A stretch of DNA of 54,803 nt, taken from contig CATJOY010000068.1 in NCBI GenBank assembly GCA_949741925.1, positions 1 through 54,803 of the forward strand, read 5' to 3'. The translations under genes were made by a program, and so were the position numbers. Positions 42,282 to 50,888 of this stretch are shown here, one piece after another (the first letter of the stretch is position 1; each line of letters begins with the position of its first letter). The notes below the pieces were generated by a model. That model worked only from the letters and a program-made list of their open reading frames with translations. It was not told where the DNA came from and did no database searches. This DNA comes from an uncultured Desulfovibrionaceae bacterium. GTDB lineage: Bacteria; Desulfobacterota; Desulfovibrionia; Desulfovibrionales; Desulfovibrionaceae.

Positions 42282-43232
42282 ATGCCGGATCTTATTACGT
42301 TCGGAGAAACCTGTGCCGTTATTGTTGCCCGCGATATCGGCCGGATGCGCTATTGCAGGGATTTCACCATCAGGCCCGGCGGGGCCGAAGCCACTGTGGC
42401 GGTCGGGGTTAAGCGCCTCGGCTTTGACAGCGCCTGGATCAGCGCCCTGGGCAGCGATGAAATGGGGCACTATATCAAGGGGCTTATAGGCGGAGAAGGT
42501 GTAGATGTGAGCCGGGTTTCCTTTTCTCCGGCCCACCAGACAGGTATTTTTCTGCGCGAACGCCTGCCCGGGGGCGATGCGAGGCATACCTACTACCGCT
42601 CCGGTTCGGCCTTTGCCCACTATACCCCAGAAATGCTGGATGCGGATTTTATTAAAAGCGGCCGCATTCTGCACCTCACGGGCATCAGCCCGGCCCTATC
42701 CAAGGATTGCGAAGCTTCGGTCAACCGGGCCATGGAAATAGCGCGCGAAGGCGGCCTAACCATTTCCTTTGATCCCAACATCCGCCTGAACCTCTGGAGC
42801 GCAGACAAGGCCCGCCCTGTTATCGAACGCTTGTTGACCGCGGCGGATATCGTGCTGCCCGGCCTGGATGATATGCGCATGCTCTACGGGGATATTTCCC
42901 GCGAAGAAGCCCTTCTGCGCCTTAAGGATATGGGATGCGAGCGGGTCGTTCTGAAAACCGGAGATCAGGATGTGGTCGTCTATGAAGACGGCCACGCGGA
43001 ATACCTGCCCATCAAACGCATTGATGAGCCCGTAGATTTGATGGGCGCGGGGGATGCCTTTGCTGCCGGATTCCTGACCGGATGCCTGCGCGGGGATTCC
43101 TTGGCGAATTCGGCCCGTATAGGCATGGCCGTGGCCGGCATGTCTATCCAGATGCCGGGCAATATTGAATCGCTGCCGACCTGGGCCGAAGTGGAACGCT
43201 CCATGAACGGCCACAAAACCTGGAACCGCTGA
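42282..43232 (+). CDS. PfkB-family carbohydrate kinase (2-keto-3-deoxygluconate kinase-like)
   Basis: 316 residues, ribokinase fold. The substrate-side GGAEATVAVGVKRLG block at 33-47 and the ATP-side DLMGAGDAFAAGFL (252-265, catalytic base D258) are intact. DPNIRLNLW near 164-172 and YYRSGSA (104-110) are features of KDG kinases. It would phosphorylate 2-keto-3-deoxygluconate or a relative. GAGGAG precedes the ATG. A KDPG aldolase is not in the window. It is followed at 13 bases by an SDR gene. Confidence 0.88.
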   Translation: MPDLITFGETCAVIVARDIGRMRYCRDFTIRPGGAEATVAVGVKRLGFDSAWISALGSDEMGHYIKGLIGGEGVDVSRVSFSPAHQTGIFLRERLPGGDARHTYYRSGSAFAHYTPEMLDADFIKSGRILHLTGISPALSKDCEASVNRAMEIAREGGLTISFDPNIRLNLWSADKARPVIERLLTAADIVLPGLDDMRMLYGDISREEALLRLKDMGCERVVLKTGDQDVVVYEDGHAEYLPIKRIDEPVDLMGAGDAFAAGFLTGCLRGDSLANSARIGMAVAGMSIQMPGNIESLPTWAEVERSMNGHKTWNR

Positions 43233-43245
43233 AACCGGAGGGGAT

Positions 43246-44064
43246 ATGCGTCTCTTCAGTCTCAACAAGAAGGTAGCCGTAGTTACCGGCGCATCCGGAG
43301 CCATTGGCGGCGCCATTGCCCTGGGGTTCGCCGAAGCCGGAGCGGATCTCGCCCTATGCTGTAACAACAACAGGGCCGGGGTGGAAGAAGTGGCCGGCAA
43401 GGCCCGTGTATTCGGGGTTACCGCCCGTTGCTATCAGTTCGATGCCCGCGATCCGGAAGCCTTTCGGGCGCACGCGCGGGAAGTGGCCAATGATTTTGGC
43501 GCGTGCCACATCCTGGTCAACTGTGTGGGGGGCAACATCCGCAGCGCTATGACCGGCGGGGAAAAGACATTTTTTGACCTTTCTCCTGAGGCCTTTGCCG
43601 AAACCATGCATAACAACTTCACCGCCGGAGTCGTAGCCGCCTGCCTGGCCTATGGCCCATTGATGCTGCAAAGCGGCGGCGGCTCAATCATTAACATCAG
43701 TTCCATGAACGCATACCGGCCCCTTGAGGGGCGGCCGGCCTACGCGGCCTCAAAGGCGGCGGTCAGCAACTTCACCGCCTGGCTGGCCGCCCATGTGGCC
43801 AAAGAGTGCACACCGCTCATCCGAGTCAACGCCATCGCTCCGGGCTTTTTCCCCAACCAGCGCATGCGCGATACCCTGTTTAACGCGGATGGCTCCTTTT
43901 CGGAGCGCGGCCAGGCCATCATCAGCCATACCCCCATGGGGCGTTTCGGCGATCCCGCGGAACTTGCGGGCACGGCCATTTGGTACGCATCCGAGGCCTC
44001 GGCCTTTGTCACCGGAACGACCACTCCGGTTGACGGAGGCTTCAACGCCTACGCGGGCCTATAG
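43246..44064 (+). CDS. Short-chain dehydrogenase/reductase (SDR), copy 2, mannonate oxidoreductase-like
   Basis: 272 residues. VTGASGAIGGAIALGFAEAG (13-32) binds the dinucleotide, Y166 and K170 in AYAASKAA are catalytic. The extended loop RVNAIAPGFFPNQRMRDTLF followed by RGQAIISHTPMGRFG is shared with SDR-type fructuronate/mannonate oxidoreductases and 5-keto-gluconate reductases. GGAGGGG precedes the start; it is 13 bases after the kinase gene, so the pair is co-translated. This supports a hexuronate or aldonate route feeding the KDG kinase. Confidence 0.88.
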   Translation: MRLFSLNKKVAVVTGASGAIGGAIALGFAEAGADLALCCNNNRAGVEEVAGKARVFGVTARCYQFDARDPEAFRAHAREVANDFGACHILVNCVGGNIRSAMTGGEKTFFDLSPEAFAETMHNNFTAGVVAACLAYGPLMLQSGGGSIINISSMNAYRPLEGRPAYAASKAAVSNFTAWLAAHVAKECTPLIRVNAIAPGFFPNQRMRDTLFNADGSFSERGQAIISHTPMGRFGDPAELAGTAIWYASEASAFVTGTTTPVDGGFNAYAGL

Positions 44065-44233
44065 AGCATTCCGGCGCACGTCATGAATCGGTGACGGCTG
44101 ATTCATGACGCGCGCTTCGCCTCTTGAGAGGAAAACACCGGGGAGTACCAGCGGTAAAGGATACGTTCAGCGCCACCATGCTCTAACCTCCGGGCTTGGA
44201 TATTCAGGCCCGCAACCTGTTTGGAGAGCAGCC

Positions 44234-45262
44234 ATGAAAGCCCTTTTGCTCAAGGATACGCATCAATTTGAACTCATCGATATGCCCGTGCCTGAGCCCG
44301 GCGAGGGGCAAGCCCTGGTCCGGGTACTGACTACCTGCATTTGCGGCTCGGAAGTACACGGTTACCACGGCAAGCATTTCGGCCGCAAAGCCCCGGCGGT
44401 CATGGGGCACGAAGTCAGCGGCGTTGTGGAAAAGCTCGGCGCGGGAGCCAGCTCCCCCGCCCCCGGCACCCGGGTTGCGGTTATGCCCCAGACCAGTTGC
44501 GGCGTCTGTGAATGGTGCAGGCAAGGCTCCCCAAACCTTTGTCCTCAACGGTACATGCTGGGATTCACCAAATGGCCCGGATCATTTGAGGAATACTTTG
44601 TTATCCCGGCAACCATGCTCTACCCCATTGCGGACTATGTGCCCGATCAGGTCGGCGCGTTGATGGAACCGCTCTCCGTTGGCCTGCATGCCGTGCGTCG
44701 GGCCAAGATCAAACAGGGCGATAGCGTCCTTGTTTTTGGTTCAGGCGCCATAGGTATCATGACCATGCTCGGAGCAAGGGAAATGGGCGCGGAAGTGGTC
44801 ATCGCTACAGATCTCTATGATTTCAACCTCAAAGCGGCCAAAGCCGTTGCCGCCACTCACACCCATAACGCCCGCTCTGGCTCGGCCGCGGAATGCGCCT
44901 TGGAACTGACGAACGGCCGGGGCGTGGACCATGTTTTTCTGGCAGCGGATGCCCCCGGCATGCTGGAACAGGCTGTAGCGGCTACGCGCATCCACGGCAA
45001 CATCATTGTCATTGCCATGTACGACAAATCCGTGCCTGTACCGCTCCAGACTCTGAAAACCAAAGAACAATGCCTGCTCGGCAGCGTTACTTTTGACGCT
45101 ACAGATTTCACTCGTTCAGTGGAACTCGCCCACAAGCACTATGCAGTCTTGAACCAATTAGTAACCCATACCTTTACTCTTGAACAAGCCGAAGAGGCAT
45201 TTCAGGTAGTGGATAAGCACAGCGAAGACCAAGTGCGCGTGGCCTTCAAGGTAAGCGAATAA
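44234..45262 (+). CDS. Zinc-dependent alcohol/polyol dehydrogenase (MDR family)
   Basis: 342 residues. Catalytic zinc ligands C37 (TCICGSE), H59 and E60 (MGHEVSG); structural zinc cysteines C89, C92, C95 and C103. The nucleotide fold has VFGSGAIGIM near 168-177. Similar proteins oxidise L-idonate, sorbitol, threonine or galactitol phosphate. GGAGAG precedes the ATG at 44234; a 43-codon upstream extension is rejected. It follows the SDR by 169 bases and precedes a second tct operon, so oxidation of an imported polyol or sugar acid fits. Confidence 0.88.
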   Translation: MKALLLKDTHQFELIDMPVPEPGEGQALVRVLTTCICGSEVHGYHGKHFGRKAPAVMGHEVSGVVEKLGAGASSPAPGTRVAVMPQTSCGVCEWCRQGSPNLCPQRYMLGFTKWPGSFEEYFVIPATMLYPIADYVPDQVGALMEPLSVGLHAVRRAKIKQGDSVLVFGSGAIGIMTMLGAREMGAEVVIATDLYDFNLKAAKAVAATHTHNARSGSAAECALELTNGRGVDHVFLAADAPGMLEQAVAATRIHGNIIVIAMYDKSVPVPLQTLKTKEQCLLGSVTFDATDFTRSVELAHKHYAVLNQLVTHTFTLEQAEEAFQVVDKHSEDQVRVAFKVSE

Positions 45263-45272
45263 CTTCAATCGT

Positions 45273-45326
45273 GAGTATATGCCCTTTTTTGAAATCCATA
45301 AGCAATGCCTAGTCGGGCGTATACTC
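45273..45326 (+). terminator. Inverted repeat after the zinc dehydrogenase gene
   Basis: GAGTATATGCCC (45273-45284) pairs with GGGCGTATACTC (45315-45326) with one mismatch (G-U in RNA). The 30-base loop includes TTTTTT. It starts 10 bases past the stop and may end the sugar-acid series before the tctC gene; a regulatory site is the alternative. Confidence 0.45.
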
Positions 45327-45447
45327 CATTATATTATGTATTGTATTTCTTTTATAGCTCTTTATAATTTTTTAGAGGATATGAGCAGTCTCTAGAGCGC
45401 ATATATAGTATGACATAGCCATTTGCTAAGGAGGATCTTCCTATCCG

Positions 45448-45600
45448 TTGTCTCATGATGAATTTGTAGAAAAACGGTTCAAACGGTCAGATATTATATC
45501 AGAAAAAGTCGTTACAAGAACACTGCGGAATAGCAGCAACGTGGCTGAGTATGGCGTCATGATTTTTGTCCTCGGGCAATATTGTAACCCAACCCAATAG
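45448..45600 (+). pseudogene. Possible remnant of a hydroxyacid dehydrogenase gene
   Basis: A 50-codon open frame from TTG 45448 to TAG 45600 contains VTRTLRNSSNVAEYGVMIFV. This lines up with the conserved VTITPGANAVTIAEYTVGLM segment of the 2-hydroxyacid dehydrogenase at 36986. No nucleotide-binding or catalytic part is present, and an AAGGAGG upstream is too far (13 bases) to be convincing. It ends 18 bases before tctC. Chance similarity cannot be excluded. Confidence 0.3.
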
Positions 45601-45618
45601 CTCAAAGGAAAGACGACG

Positions 45619-46593
45619 ATGAAAAAATGCTTTCTGACCATGATCCTGACTCTAATGCTGGCCGTGACAGGCTCTCCCGCTCGGGCGGCTTTCCCCGAAC
45701 AGCCTATCAACCTGATCGTACCCTTCAGCGCCGGCGGCTCAACGGATTTGGATGCCCGCGCCTTCGCCACGATTGCCGGCAAGTACATCGGCCAACCCAT
45801 GATGGTGGCCAACCGGCCCGGCGGCTCCGGCATCATCGGATCCCAATATGTGGTTTCCTCCAAACCGGATGGCTACACCATTCTCATCGGCCGCCCCGGC
45901 GCCCAGGGCGTGGCCACGGCTTGCTTCCCCGAAACCACGCCCTTTACCCTTGATTCTTACACCTTTCTCGGCATGGTCGATGCATCCCCCTGCGTGCTTA
46001 TGGTGCATCCGGATGCGCCCTATAAAACCCTTCAAGAATTCATTGCCTACATTAAGGCCAATCAGGGCAAACTAAAGTATTCCAGTTCCGGCGTAAGCTC
46101 TATTCACAACTTTGCCACCCAGTACATGCTCAACCTCTCGGGCATGAAGCACGATGCGCTCATCCATGTGCCCTACAAGGGAGGCGGCGAAGCCCTTACC
46201 GCCATCATGGGCAAACAGGTGGATATGATGATCTGCGCCTATAACGAGGCCTCCAGCTACATTAAAAGCGGCACCTTAAAGGCCCTTGTCGTTATGACAA
46301 AAGATCCCTTCCCCTTTGCCCCGGAAATTCCCACCGCGGTTCAGGCCGGTATGCCCGAACTGCAACTGGGCACCTGGTTCGCTCTGCTCGGGCCCAAAGA
46401 TATGCCTCAGGAAGTGCGGGATATTTACTGGAATACGATTCAAAAGGTGGTTGTAGATCCTGACTACCTGCGCATGATCGGCGAAATCGGCTGCGTGCCC
46501 ACCCTGATGGATGCGGAAACGGCCAAGGAATACGTTATTGCGCAAAACGCAATCTTCCGTGAAGTCGGCCAGGCAATCGGCATTGTAAAATAG
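45619..46593 (+). CDS. tctC: Second tripartite tricarboxylate transporter binding protein
   Basis: 324 residues. Signal peptide MKKCFLTMILTLMLAVTGSP, cleavage near ARA-AFPEQP. Mature N-terminus FPEQPINLIVPFSAGGSTDLDAR is the Bug signature, and MVANRPGGSGIIGSQYV follows. It belongs to a different branch from the protein at 35975 (by eye only the signature blocks agree), so another ligand is likely. AAAGGAAAG precedes the ATG. A strong hairpin follows the gene before tctB. Confidence 0.93.
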   Translation: MKKCFLTMILTLMLAVTGSPARAAFPEQPINLIVPFSAGGSTDLDARAFATIAGKYIGQPMMVANRPGGSGIIGSQYVVSSKPDGYTILIGRPGAQGVATACFPETTPFTLDSYTFLGMVDASPCVLMVHPDAPYKTLQEFIAYIKANQGKLKYSSSGVSSIHNFATQYMLNLSGMKHDALIHVPYKGGGEALTAIMGKQVDMMICAYNEASSYIKSGTLKALVVMTKDPFPFAPEIPTAVQAGMPELQLGTWFALLGPKDMPQEVRDIYWNTIQKVVVDPDYLRMIGEIGCVPTLMDAETAKEYVIAQNAIFREVGQAIGIVK

Positions 46594-46604
46594 CTTTTGC
46601 CCTT

Positions 46605-46641
46605 ACGGGCCGCGACACCGGTTGCGGCCCGTATTTTTTCC
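46605..46641 (+). terminator. Intra-operon terminator between tctC and tctB
   Basis: ACGGGCCGC (46605-46613) pairs perfectly with GCGGCCCGT (46624-46632), followed by ATTTTTTCC. A full intrinsic terminator here should make the binding protein mRNA more abundant than that of the membrane subunits, with partial read-through. Confidence 0.75.
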
Positions 46642-46656
46642 TTCCCCGGAGGTTCC

Positions 46657-47133
46657 ATGACAGCAAAGCAAAAAGACGTTATTCTGGGGCTCTTTGTCGT
46701 CCTCGCCTTCAGCTTTGTGTATATCTATGTTATCCCCCGCGAGGTGCCGGTGCTCTCGCCGGTTACGGTCGAAGCCCTTTCACCGGATTTCTGGCCCAAA
46801 AACATTACGCTGGGCATCATTTTCCTCGGAGTCTTTCAAATTGTTTATGCTCTGGCGCGCACGTATCCCCAGCGGGAACCGAAAACGCAGCCCAGCGCCG
46901 GGCAGAGCAAAACAGCCCTCATGATCGGCCTGTTTCTTGCCTACTGCATAGCCATCCCCTTTCTGGGCATACTGCTTTCCTCGGTGCTCGGCATGATCGC
47001 CTGCATGCTTATTTTCGGGGAACGCAGACCGTGGGTGCTGACGCTCTATGCGGTTATCGTGCCCCTGGGCATACATATGTTCCTGCTCAAAGTCGCCAAC
47101 CTCATTATCCCCAAGGGAATACTGCCGTTTTAA
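46657..47133 (+). CDS. tctB: Second tripartite transporter small membrane subunit
   Basis: 158 residues, four spans; SPDFWPKNITLGIIFLGVFQ (about 47-66) matches the conserved TctB segment FFPxxLxxxL. GGAGG precedes the ATG at 46657; the earlier in-frame start lies in the terminator. Sixteen bases separate it from tctA. Pairs with TctA as the membrane channel of the system. Confidence 0.87.
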   Translation: MTAKQKDVILGLFVVLAFSFVYIYVIPREVPVLSPVTVEALSPDFWPKNITLGIIFLGVFQIVYALARTYPQREPKTQPSAGQSKTALMIGLFLAYCIAIPFLGILLSSVLGMIACMLIFGERRPWVLTLYAVIVPLGIHMFLLKVANLIIPKGILPF

Positions 47134-47149
47134 CGCCGGAGAGGAGAGT

Positions 47150-48658
47150 ATGTGGGATCATCTGTCTGAAGGCGCGTTGCTTTTTTTCTCCTTTGTAAAT
47201 TTTATAGCCCTTACGGGAGGCACCTTTTTCGGTCTGCTTATGGGAGCCATTCCCGGGCTTACGGCAACGCTGGCCGTGGCCCTGGCCCTGCCCTTTACCT
47301 TTTATCTGCAACCCGTCACCGCGGTCATGCTGCTGGTGGGCATCTATAAAGGGGGCGTGTACGCGGGCTCCATCCCGGCTATTCTCATCCGTACACCGGG
47401 AACCCCTTCGGCAGCCTGCACCGTGCTCGACGGCTACCCCCTGGCCCAGCAAGGCAAGGCCGGGCAAGCGCTGTTTATGGCCCTTTACGCCTCCTGCATT
47501 GCCGATTGCATCGCCAACCTGGCGCTTATTTTCTTTACCTCGTATATCGCTGCCTTGGCCCTGAAGTTCGGACCTCCAGAATTTTTCACCCTGATCTGTT
47601 TTTCCCTGACCATCATTGCCGGCGTCTCCGGCAACAGCTTGAGTAAAGGGCTCATCTCAGCCGGCCTGGGCCTCCTTTTTACGACCGTGGGTATGGATCT
47701 GGTTTACGGGTCCAACCGCTTTGTCTTCGGCCAGGTGGAGCTCATGGCCGGCATCAGCTTCATCCCGGTGCTCATCGGCCTCTTCGCTCTGCCGGAGCTC
47801 TTTAACGCCCTCACCGCCAAAACCTCAACCGCGGCAACAACGACAATCGGCAGTACCCTCCCCTTTGCCGAAGTGAAACGCTGCTTCCGTACAATTCTTC
47901 GTGGCACGTTTATCGGGGTTATTCTCGGCGCAATCCCCGGCATCGGCGGCACGCCGGCTACCTTTATGTCTTACAGCGAGGCCCAACGCGCTTCCAAGCA
48001 CCCTGAAACCTTCGGCAAGGGTGAATTGGAGGGCGTTGCCGCGGCGGAATCCGCCAACAACGCCGTGTGCAGCGCGGCCCTCATTCCCTTGCTCTCCCTC
48101 GGCATTCCGGGCGACGTGGTCACCGGCGTCATTCTCGGCGCGTTCATGTTCCACGGCCTGACCCCGGGCCCCTTGCTTTTTCAACAGAACCTAAGCTTTG
48201 TCTACGCCATGTATATCGGTATCGTAGTCAGCTCTCTGGTGCTTTTCCTGGCCGGAAAGCTTTCCATTAAATGCTTTTCCCAGGTTACCAAAATTCCCGC
48301 CAAATTGCTGTTCCCCGCCGTTCTGGTCATCTGCATTTACGGTTCCTTTGCCGTAAACAGCCAGCTTTTCGATGTGTGGATCACCGTAGGCATGGGGATA
48401 GTCGGCTACATGATGAACCGCTTTGATGTGCCCGCGCCGCCGTTTCTTATAGCCTTTGTCCTGGGCTCGCTGTTTGAGGATAACTTCCGCCGCTCCCTTG
48501 TAATTTCCAGCGGCGATTACAGCATTTTTCTCTCCACCCCCATCTGTTGGTTCTTTATGGCCCTGACGCTGCTCTCCCTCGCTCTCATTGTGCGGCGCAA
48601 CATCAGAGCCGTAAAAAAAAGCCACGCCACATGCTCTTCCCTTGAATACCGGGGTTGA
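47150..48658 (+). CDS. tctA: Second tripartite transporter large membrane subunit
   Basis: 502 residues, about twelve spans. GAIPGLTATLAVALALPFTF (32-51) and the GGVYAGSIPAILIRTPGTPS block near 68-87 in the first half, then GAIPGIGGTPATFMSYSEAQ and LIPLLSLGIPGDV in the second half, are the TctA signatures. GGAGAG precedes the ATG; a 34-codon longer frame overlaps tctB. The operon ends at the large palindrome 48829-48885. Confidence 0.93.
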   Translation: MWDHLSEGALLFFSFVNFIALTGGTFFGLLMGAIPGLTATLAVALALPFTFYLQPVTAVMLLVGIYKGGVYAGSIPAILIRTPGTPSAACTVLDGYPLAQQGKAGQALFMALYASCIADCIANLALIFFTSYIAALALKFGPPEFFTLICFSLTIIAGVSGNSLSKGLISAGLGLLFTTVGMDLVYGSNRFVFGQVELMAGISFIPVLIGLFALPELFNALTAKTSTAATTTIGSTLPFAEVKRCFRTILRGTFIGVILGAIPGIGGTPATFMSYSEAQRASKHPETFGKGELEGVAAAESANNAVCSAALIPLLSLGIPGDVVTGVILGAFMFHGLTPGPLLFQQNLSFVYAMYIGIVVSSLVLFLAGKLSIKCFSQVTKIPAKLLFPAVLVICIYGSFAVNSQLFDVWITVGMGIVGYMMNRFDVPAPPFLIAFVLGSLFEDNFRRSLVISSGDYSIFLSTPICWFFMALTLLSLALIVRRNIRAVKKSHATCSSLEYRG

Positions 48659-48667
48659 AACGCTCTC

Positions 48668-48707
48668 GCCGGCAGCTTTACGCAGGATGCAGCGCGAAGC
48701 TGCCGGC
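48668..48707 (+). repeat. Hairpin just after tctA
   Basis: GCCGGCAGCTT (48668-48678) pairs perfectly with AAGCTGCCGGC (48697-48707), starting nine bases past the stop. No T run follows, so it may protect the mRNA end or assist termination. Confidence 0.5.
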
Positions 48708-48828
48708 CTATCGCCCTTCGGCATCAGACCAGGTACGGCATGAGCGCCTTATTCCCCTTGTTTCTTCGTATCCTCCAGCAACCAAGCCGTTCTTTATTGT
48801 ATAAAGCTGCCAAAGGCGGAGAGTTCCG

Positions 48829-48885
48829 CATACCCAAAGAAACCGGCTGTTCCCGCAGCGGGAACAGCCGGTTTCTTTGGGTATG
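48829..48885. terminator. 57-bp perfect palindrome, bidirectional terminator
   Basis: Arms of 28 bases (48829-48856 and 48858-48885) match perfectly around a single A. The core AAAGAAACCGGC on one side and GCCGGTTTCTTT on the other gives each strand a T-rich 3' side. It lies between the converging tctA and aldo/keto reductase genes and could terminate both. Confidence 0.7.
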
Positions 48886-49089
48886 GGAAAGTGTGGACAT
48901 ATCGGGAGCTACTCGCCCCAGGTCTGGCAGCAGGAAAATGCTTCCCTGTCCCCCACTAAGAAGTCATTGCAATGGACTAGGCCACCCTCTGGAGCCCGGG
49001 GTACCCTGGACGGGATGGGAGGAGCAGCGCTTTACACCCGGCGACAACGCTTGCAAAAAAGTCGTCAGGTTTTGGAAAAGCCTCGCTGG

Positions 49090-50073
49090 TTATTTGAAGC
49101 CCAGGCTTTTGCTATCAATGGCGCAGCTCGGGCTTTTGGCCACGACTTCACGAACTCTGGAGAGCATATCCGCCGGGAGGCGCTTGCCGTCAAAACGGAT
49201 GTTGGCATCAAGCTGGGCGATGTTCTTACAACCGAGAATAACGGTGGAAACCGCCGGGAAGGAAAGCACAAAGGCCACCGCGGCTTCAGCGTAACTTTCG
49301 CAATGCTCCAGCAAAAAGCCGCACTGATCAAGCACATTCAGGATATTGTTGACGCGTTCGGCCGGGAAACGGGCGGAACGCAAATCATTTTCAGGGAAGA
49401 CGTGGCCGCGTTTGAATTTTCCTGTCAAAAGGCCGGAACATAGGGCCTCGCGCACGATAATACCCACATTGTGCTTCTCGGCCAGGGGGAAAACCTCTTC
49501 GGCCATTTGCGGTTCCACCATGTTAAAGATAACTTGAATGGCTTCCGCCCCGTTTTCAATGGCCATCTTGGCCTCGGGCACGCCGTTGACGGAAACGCCC
49601 CAGGAGCCGATGCGCCCTTCTTTTTTCAGCGCGCGCATGGTTTCAAAGGCCTCGGGGGTCATATGCTTCAACGCAGGGCTATGCAGCATGTAAAAGGGCA
49701 CACTGTCCATTTCCAAACGGGCCAGCGAGGCATTGAGCGCGCCGCGGAGATATTCCTCGGAGAACTCTTTGGAGGCCATGGCCAATTGGTTACCGCCCTT
49801 GGTAGCGATGATTGCCTTATCCTTGACATAGTGAAGGGCAATGTTAAGCAGCACTTCGCTTTTGCCGCGGCCGTACACATCCGCGGTATCAAAAAAATTG
49901 ATGCCGCTGTCATAGGCCTTGCGGAGGGTCTGCAACGATTCAAAAATATTCGCCCCACTGTAGCCTGTGGGCACGTTGCTCGCTCCACGTGGAGCAGAGC
50001 CACCCACGGCATAGGTGCCAAAACCGATTTCGGTGACTTCAAGGCCGGTTTTGCCCAATATTCTGGTTTTCAT
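49090..50073 (-). CDS. Aldo/keto reductase
   Basis: 327 residues, NAD(P)H-dependent TIM-barrel oxidoreductase. Catalytic tetrad D62 (FFDTADVYG), Y67, K92 (IATKGG) and H131 (YMLHSP) is complete. The opening MKTRILGKTGLEVTEIGFGT is typical of the AKR family near L-glyceraldehyde 3-phosphate and galactose/fucose dehydrogenases. GGAGG precedes the ATG. It lies 71 bases downstream of a broken cupin gene on the same strand, which may once have been its operon partner. Confidence 0.9.
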   Translation of the reverse strand: MKTRILGKTGLEVTEIGFGTYAVGGSAPRGASNVPTGYSGANIFESLQTLRKAYDSGINFFDTADVYGRGKSEVLLNIALHYVKDKAIIATKGGNQLAMASKEFSEEYLRGALNASLARLEMDSVPFYMLHSPALKHMTPEAFETMRALKKEGRIGSWGVSVNGVPEAKMAIENGAEAIQVIFNMVEPQMAEEVFPLAEKHNVGIIVREALCSGLLTGKFKRGHVFPENDLRSARFPAERVNNILNVLDQCGFLLEHCESYAEAAVAFVLSFPAVSTVILGCKNIAQLDANIRFDGKRLPADMLSRVREVVAKSPSCAIDSKSLGFK

Positions 50074-50144
50074 ACTGCGCCCTCCCTGGAATAAGGTATT
50101 CTTTTAGGAACACGAGACAAAGCCGCCTGCCGGGGCAGACCGCA

Positions 50145-50399
50145 TCAACCGATAACGCCCGTGAACACCAACGGAAACTCGCCGGTATTCCAAATGCCCC
50201 ACGCCCTTAAGGCAAAAGGCCACATCGCCGGAAAAAACGGACCAGGCCCTCGTTATCATAGTACTCCCCACTGCCGCTGTAGTACGCCTCTCCCCTATCC
50301 ACGTGGCGGTGAAGCTTACGTGTGCTTCCCGGCTCCAGGGTGACACAGGCCTATGGCTTTTACCGGGCTTCTCTTCAGCATTTCCGCTTTTTTAACCAT
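50145..50399 (-). pseudogene. Broken cupin-domain gene with several frameshifts
   Basis: Reading three frames in turn on the minus strand restores a small cupin: MVKKAEMLKRSPVK, then VTLEPGSTRKLHRHVDRGEA and YYSGSGEYYDNEGLV, then FSGDVAFCLKGVGH, then GIWNTGEFPLVFTGVIG and TGA (50145-50147). These match the cupin motifs PGs-xx-HxH-E and GDvxF-xxx-GxxH. One break falls in a run of six T. About 30 residues of the N-terminal part appear deleted against family length (about 113). No single frame covers it, so it cannot make the protein. Confidence 0.65.
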
Positions 50400-50809
50400 G
50401 AAGGAGGAATGGCCCGGGCCTTCTCTCAACGGTATGGCCTCAGCTCGAGAGGCTTCGCTACCTGTAGGGAAAAAACAGGAGAAAGCGCTTTATGCATAGG
50501 GCTCTCCTCAAGTGCAGCTCTATGCCGGGAGCGGGGCAGCGCCCTACATCCATCGGCCCGCAGCCGATAGCGATGGTTGCTTTGCCCTGCGTACGTTTTT
50601 TCCGTACCTGCCGTTTTGGCAAGGCAACGAGGGGCATATGGAAACAGAATCACCGCCAACGAGGCAGTTTTTCACTATAATTCGCGCGCAAAACGCAGCC
50701 CAAAACCGCTTCGCCCGAGGCCGCCAAGGGGAAAAAAGCGGCTCGGCACGCACATTGTGTTCAAAAGCTGGTTCTCGTATTTCATACCATCATCGTTATG
50801 AACAATTAG

Positions 50810-50838
50810 ACGTAACTACATTTTATAATAGATGTCAA
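50810..50838 (-). promoter_or_regulatory. Near-match operator with TTGACA, facing the cupin remnant
   Basis: On the minus strand TTGACA (50838-50833) is followed after 11 bases by ATGTAGTTACGT (50821-50810), one mismatch from ATGT-N4-ACAT. The palindrome also lies just upstream of TATAAT (50824-50829) read toward marR on the plus strand, so either gene could be controlled. Confidence 0.35.
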
Positions 50839-50888
50839 GGCGGCCCGGCGGTAGAAGGGTATGAGGCTCCCCCGGGGACTCATAGCCG

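Noticed and set aside
48910..49000. Cobalamin-riboswitch-like words (GGCAGCAGGAA) after the large palindrome
   Set aside because: The conserved core and B12 box order are absent, and the stretch lies at the 3' ends of two converging genes.
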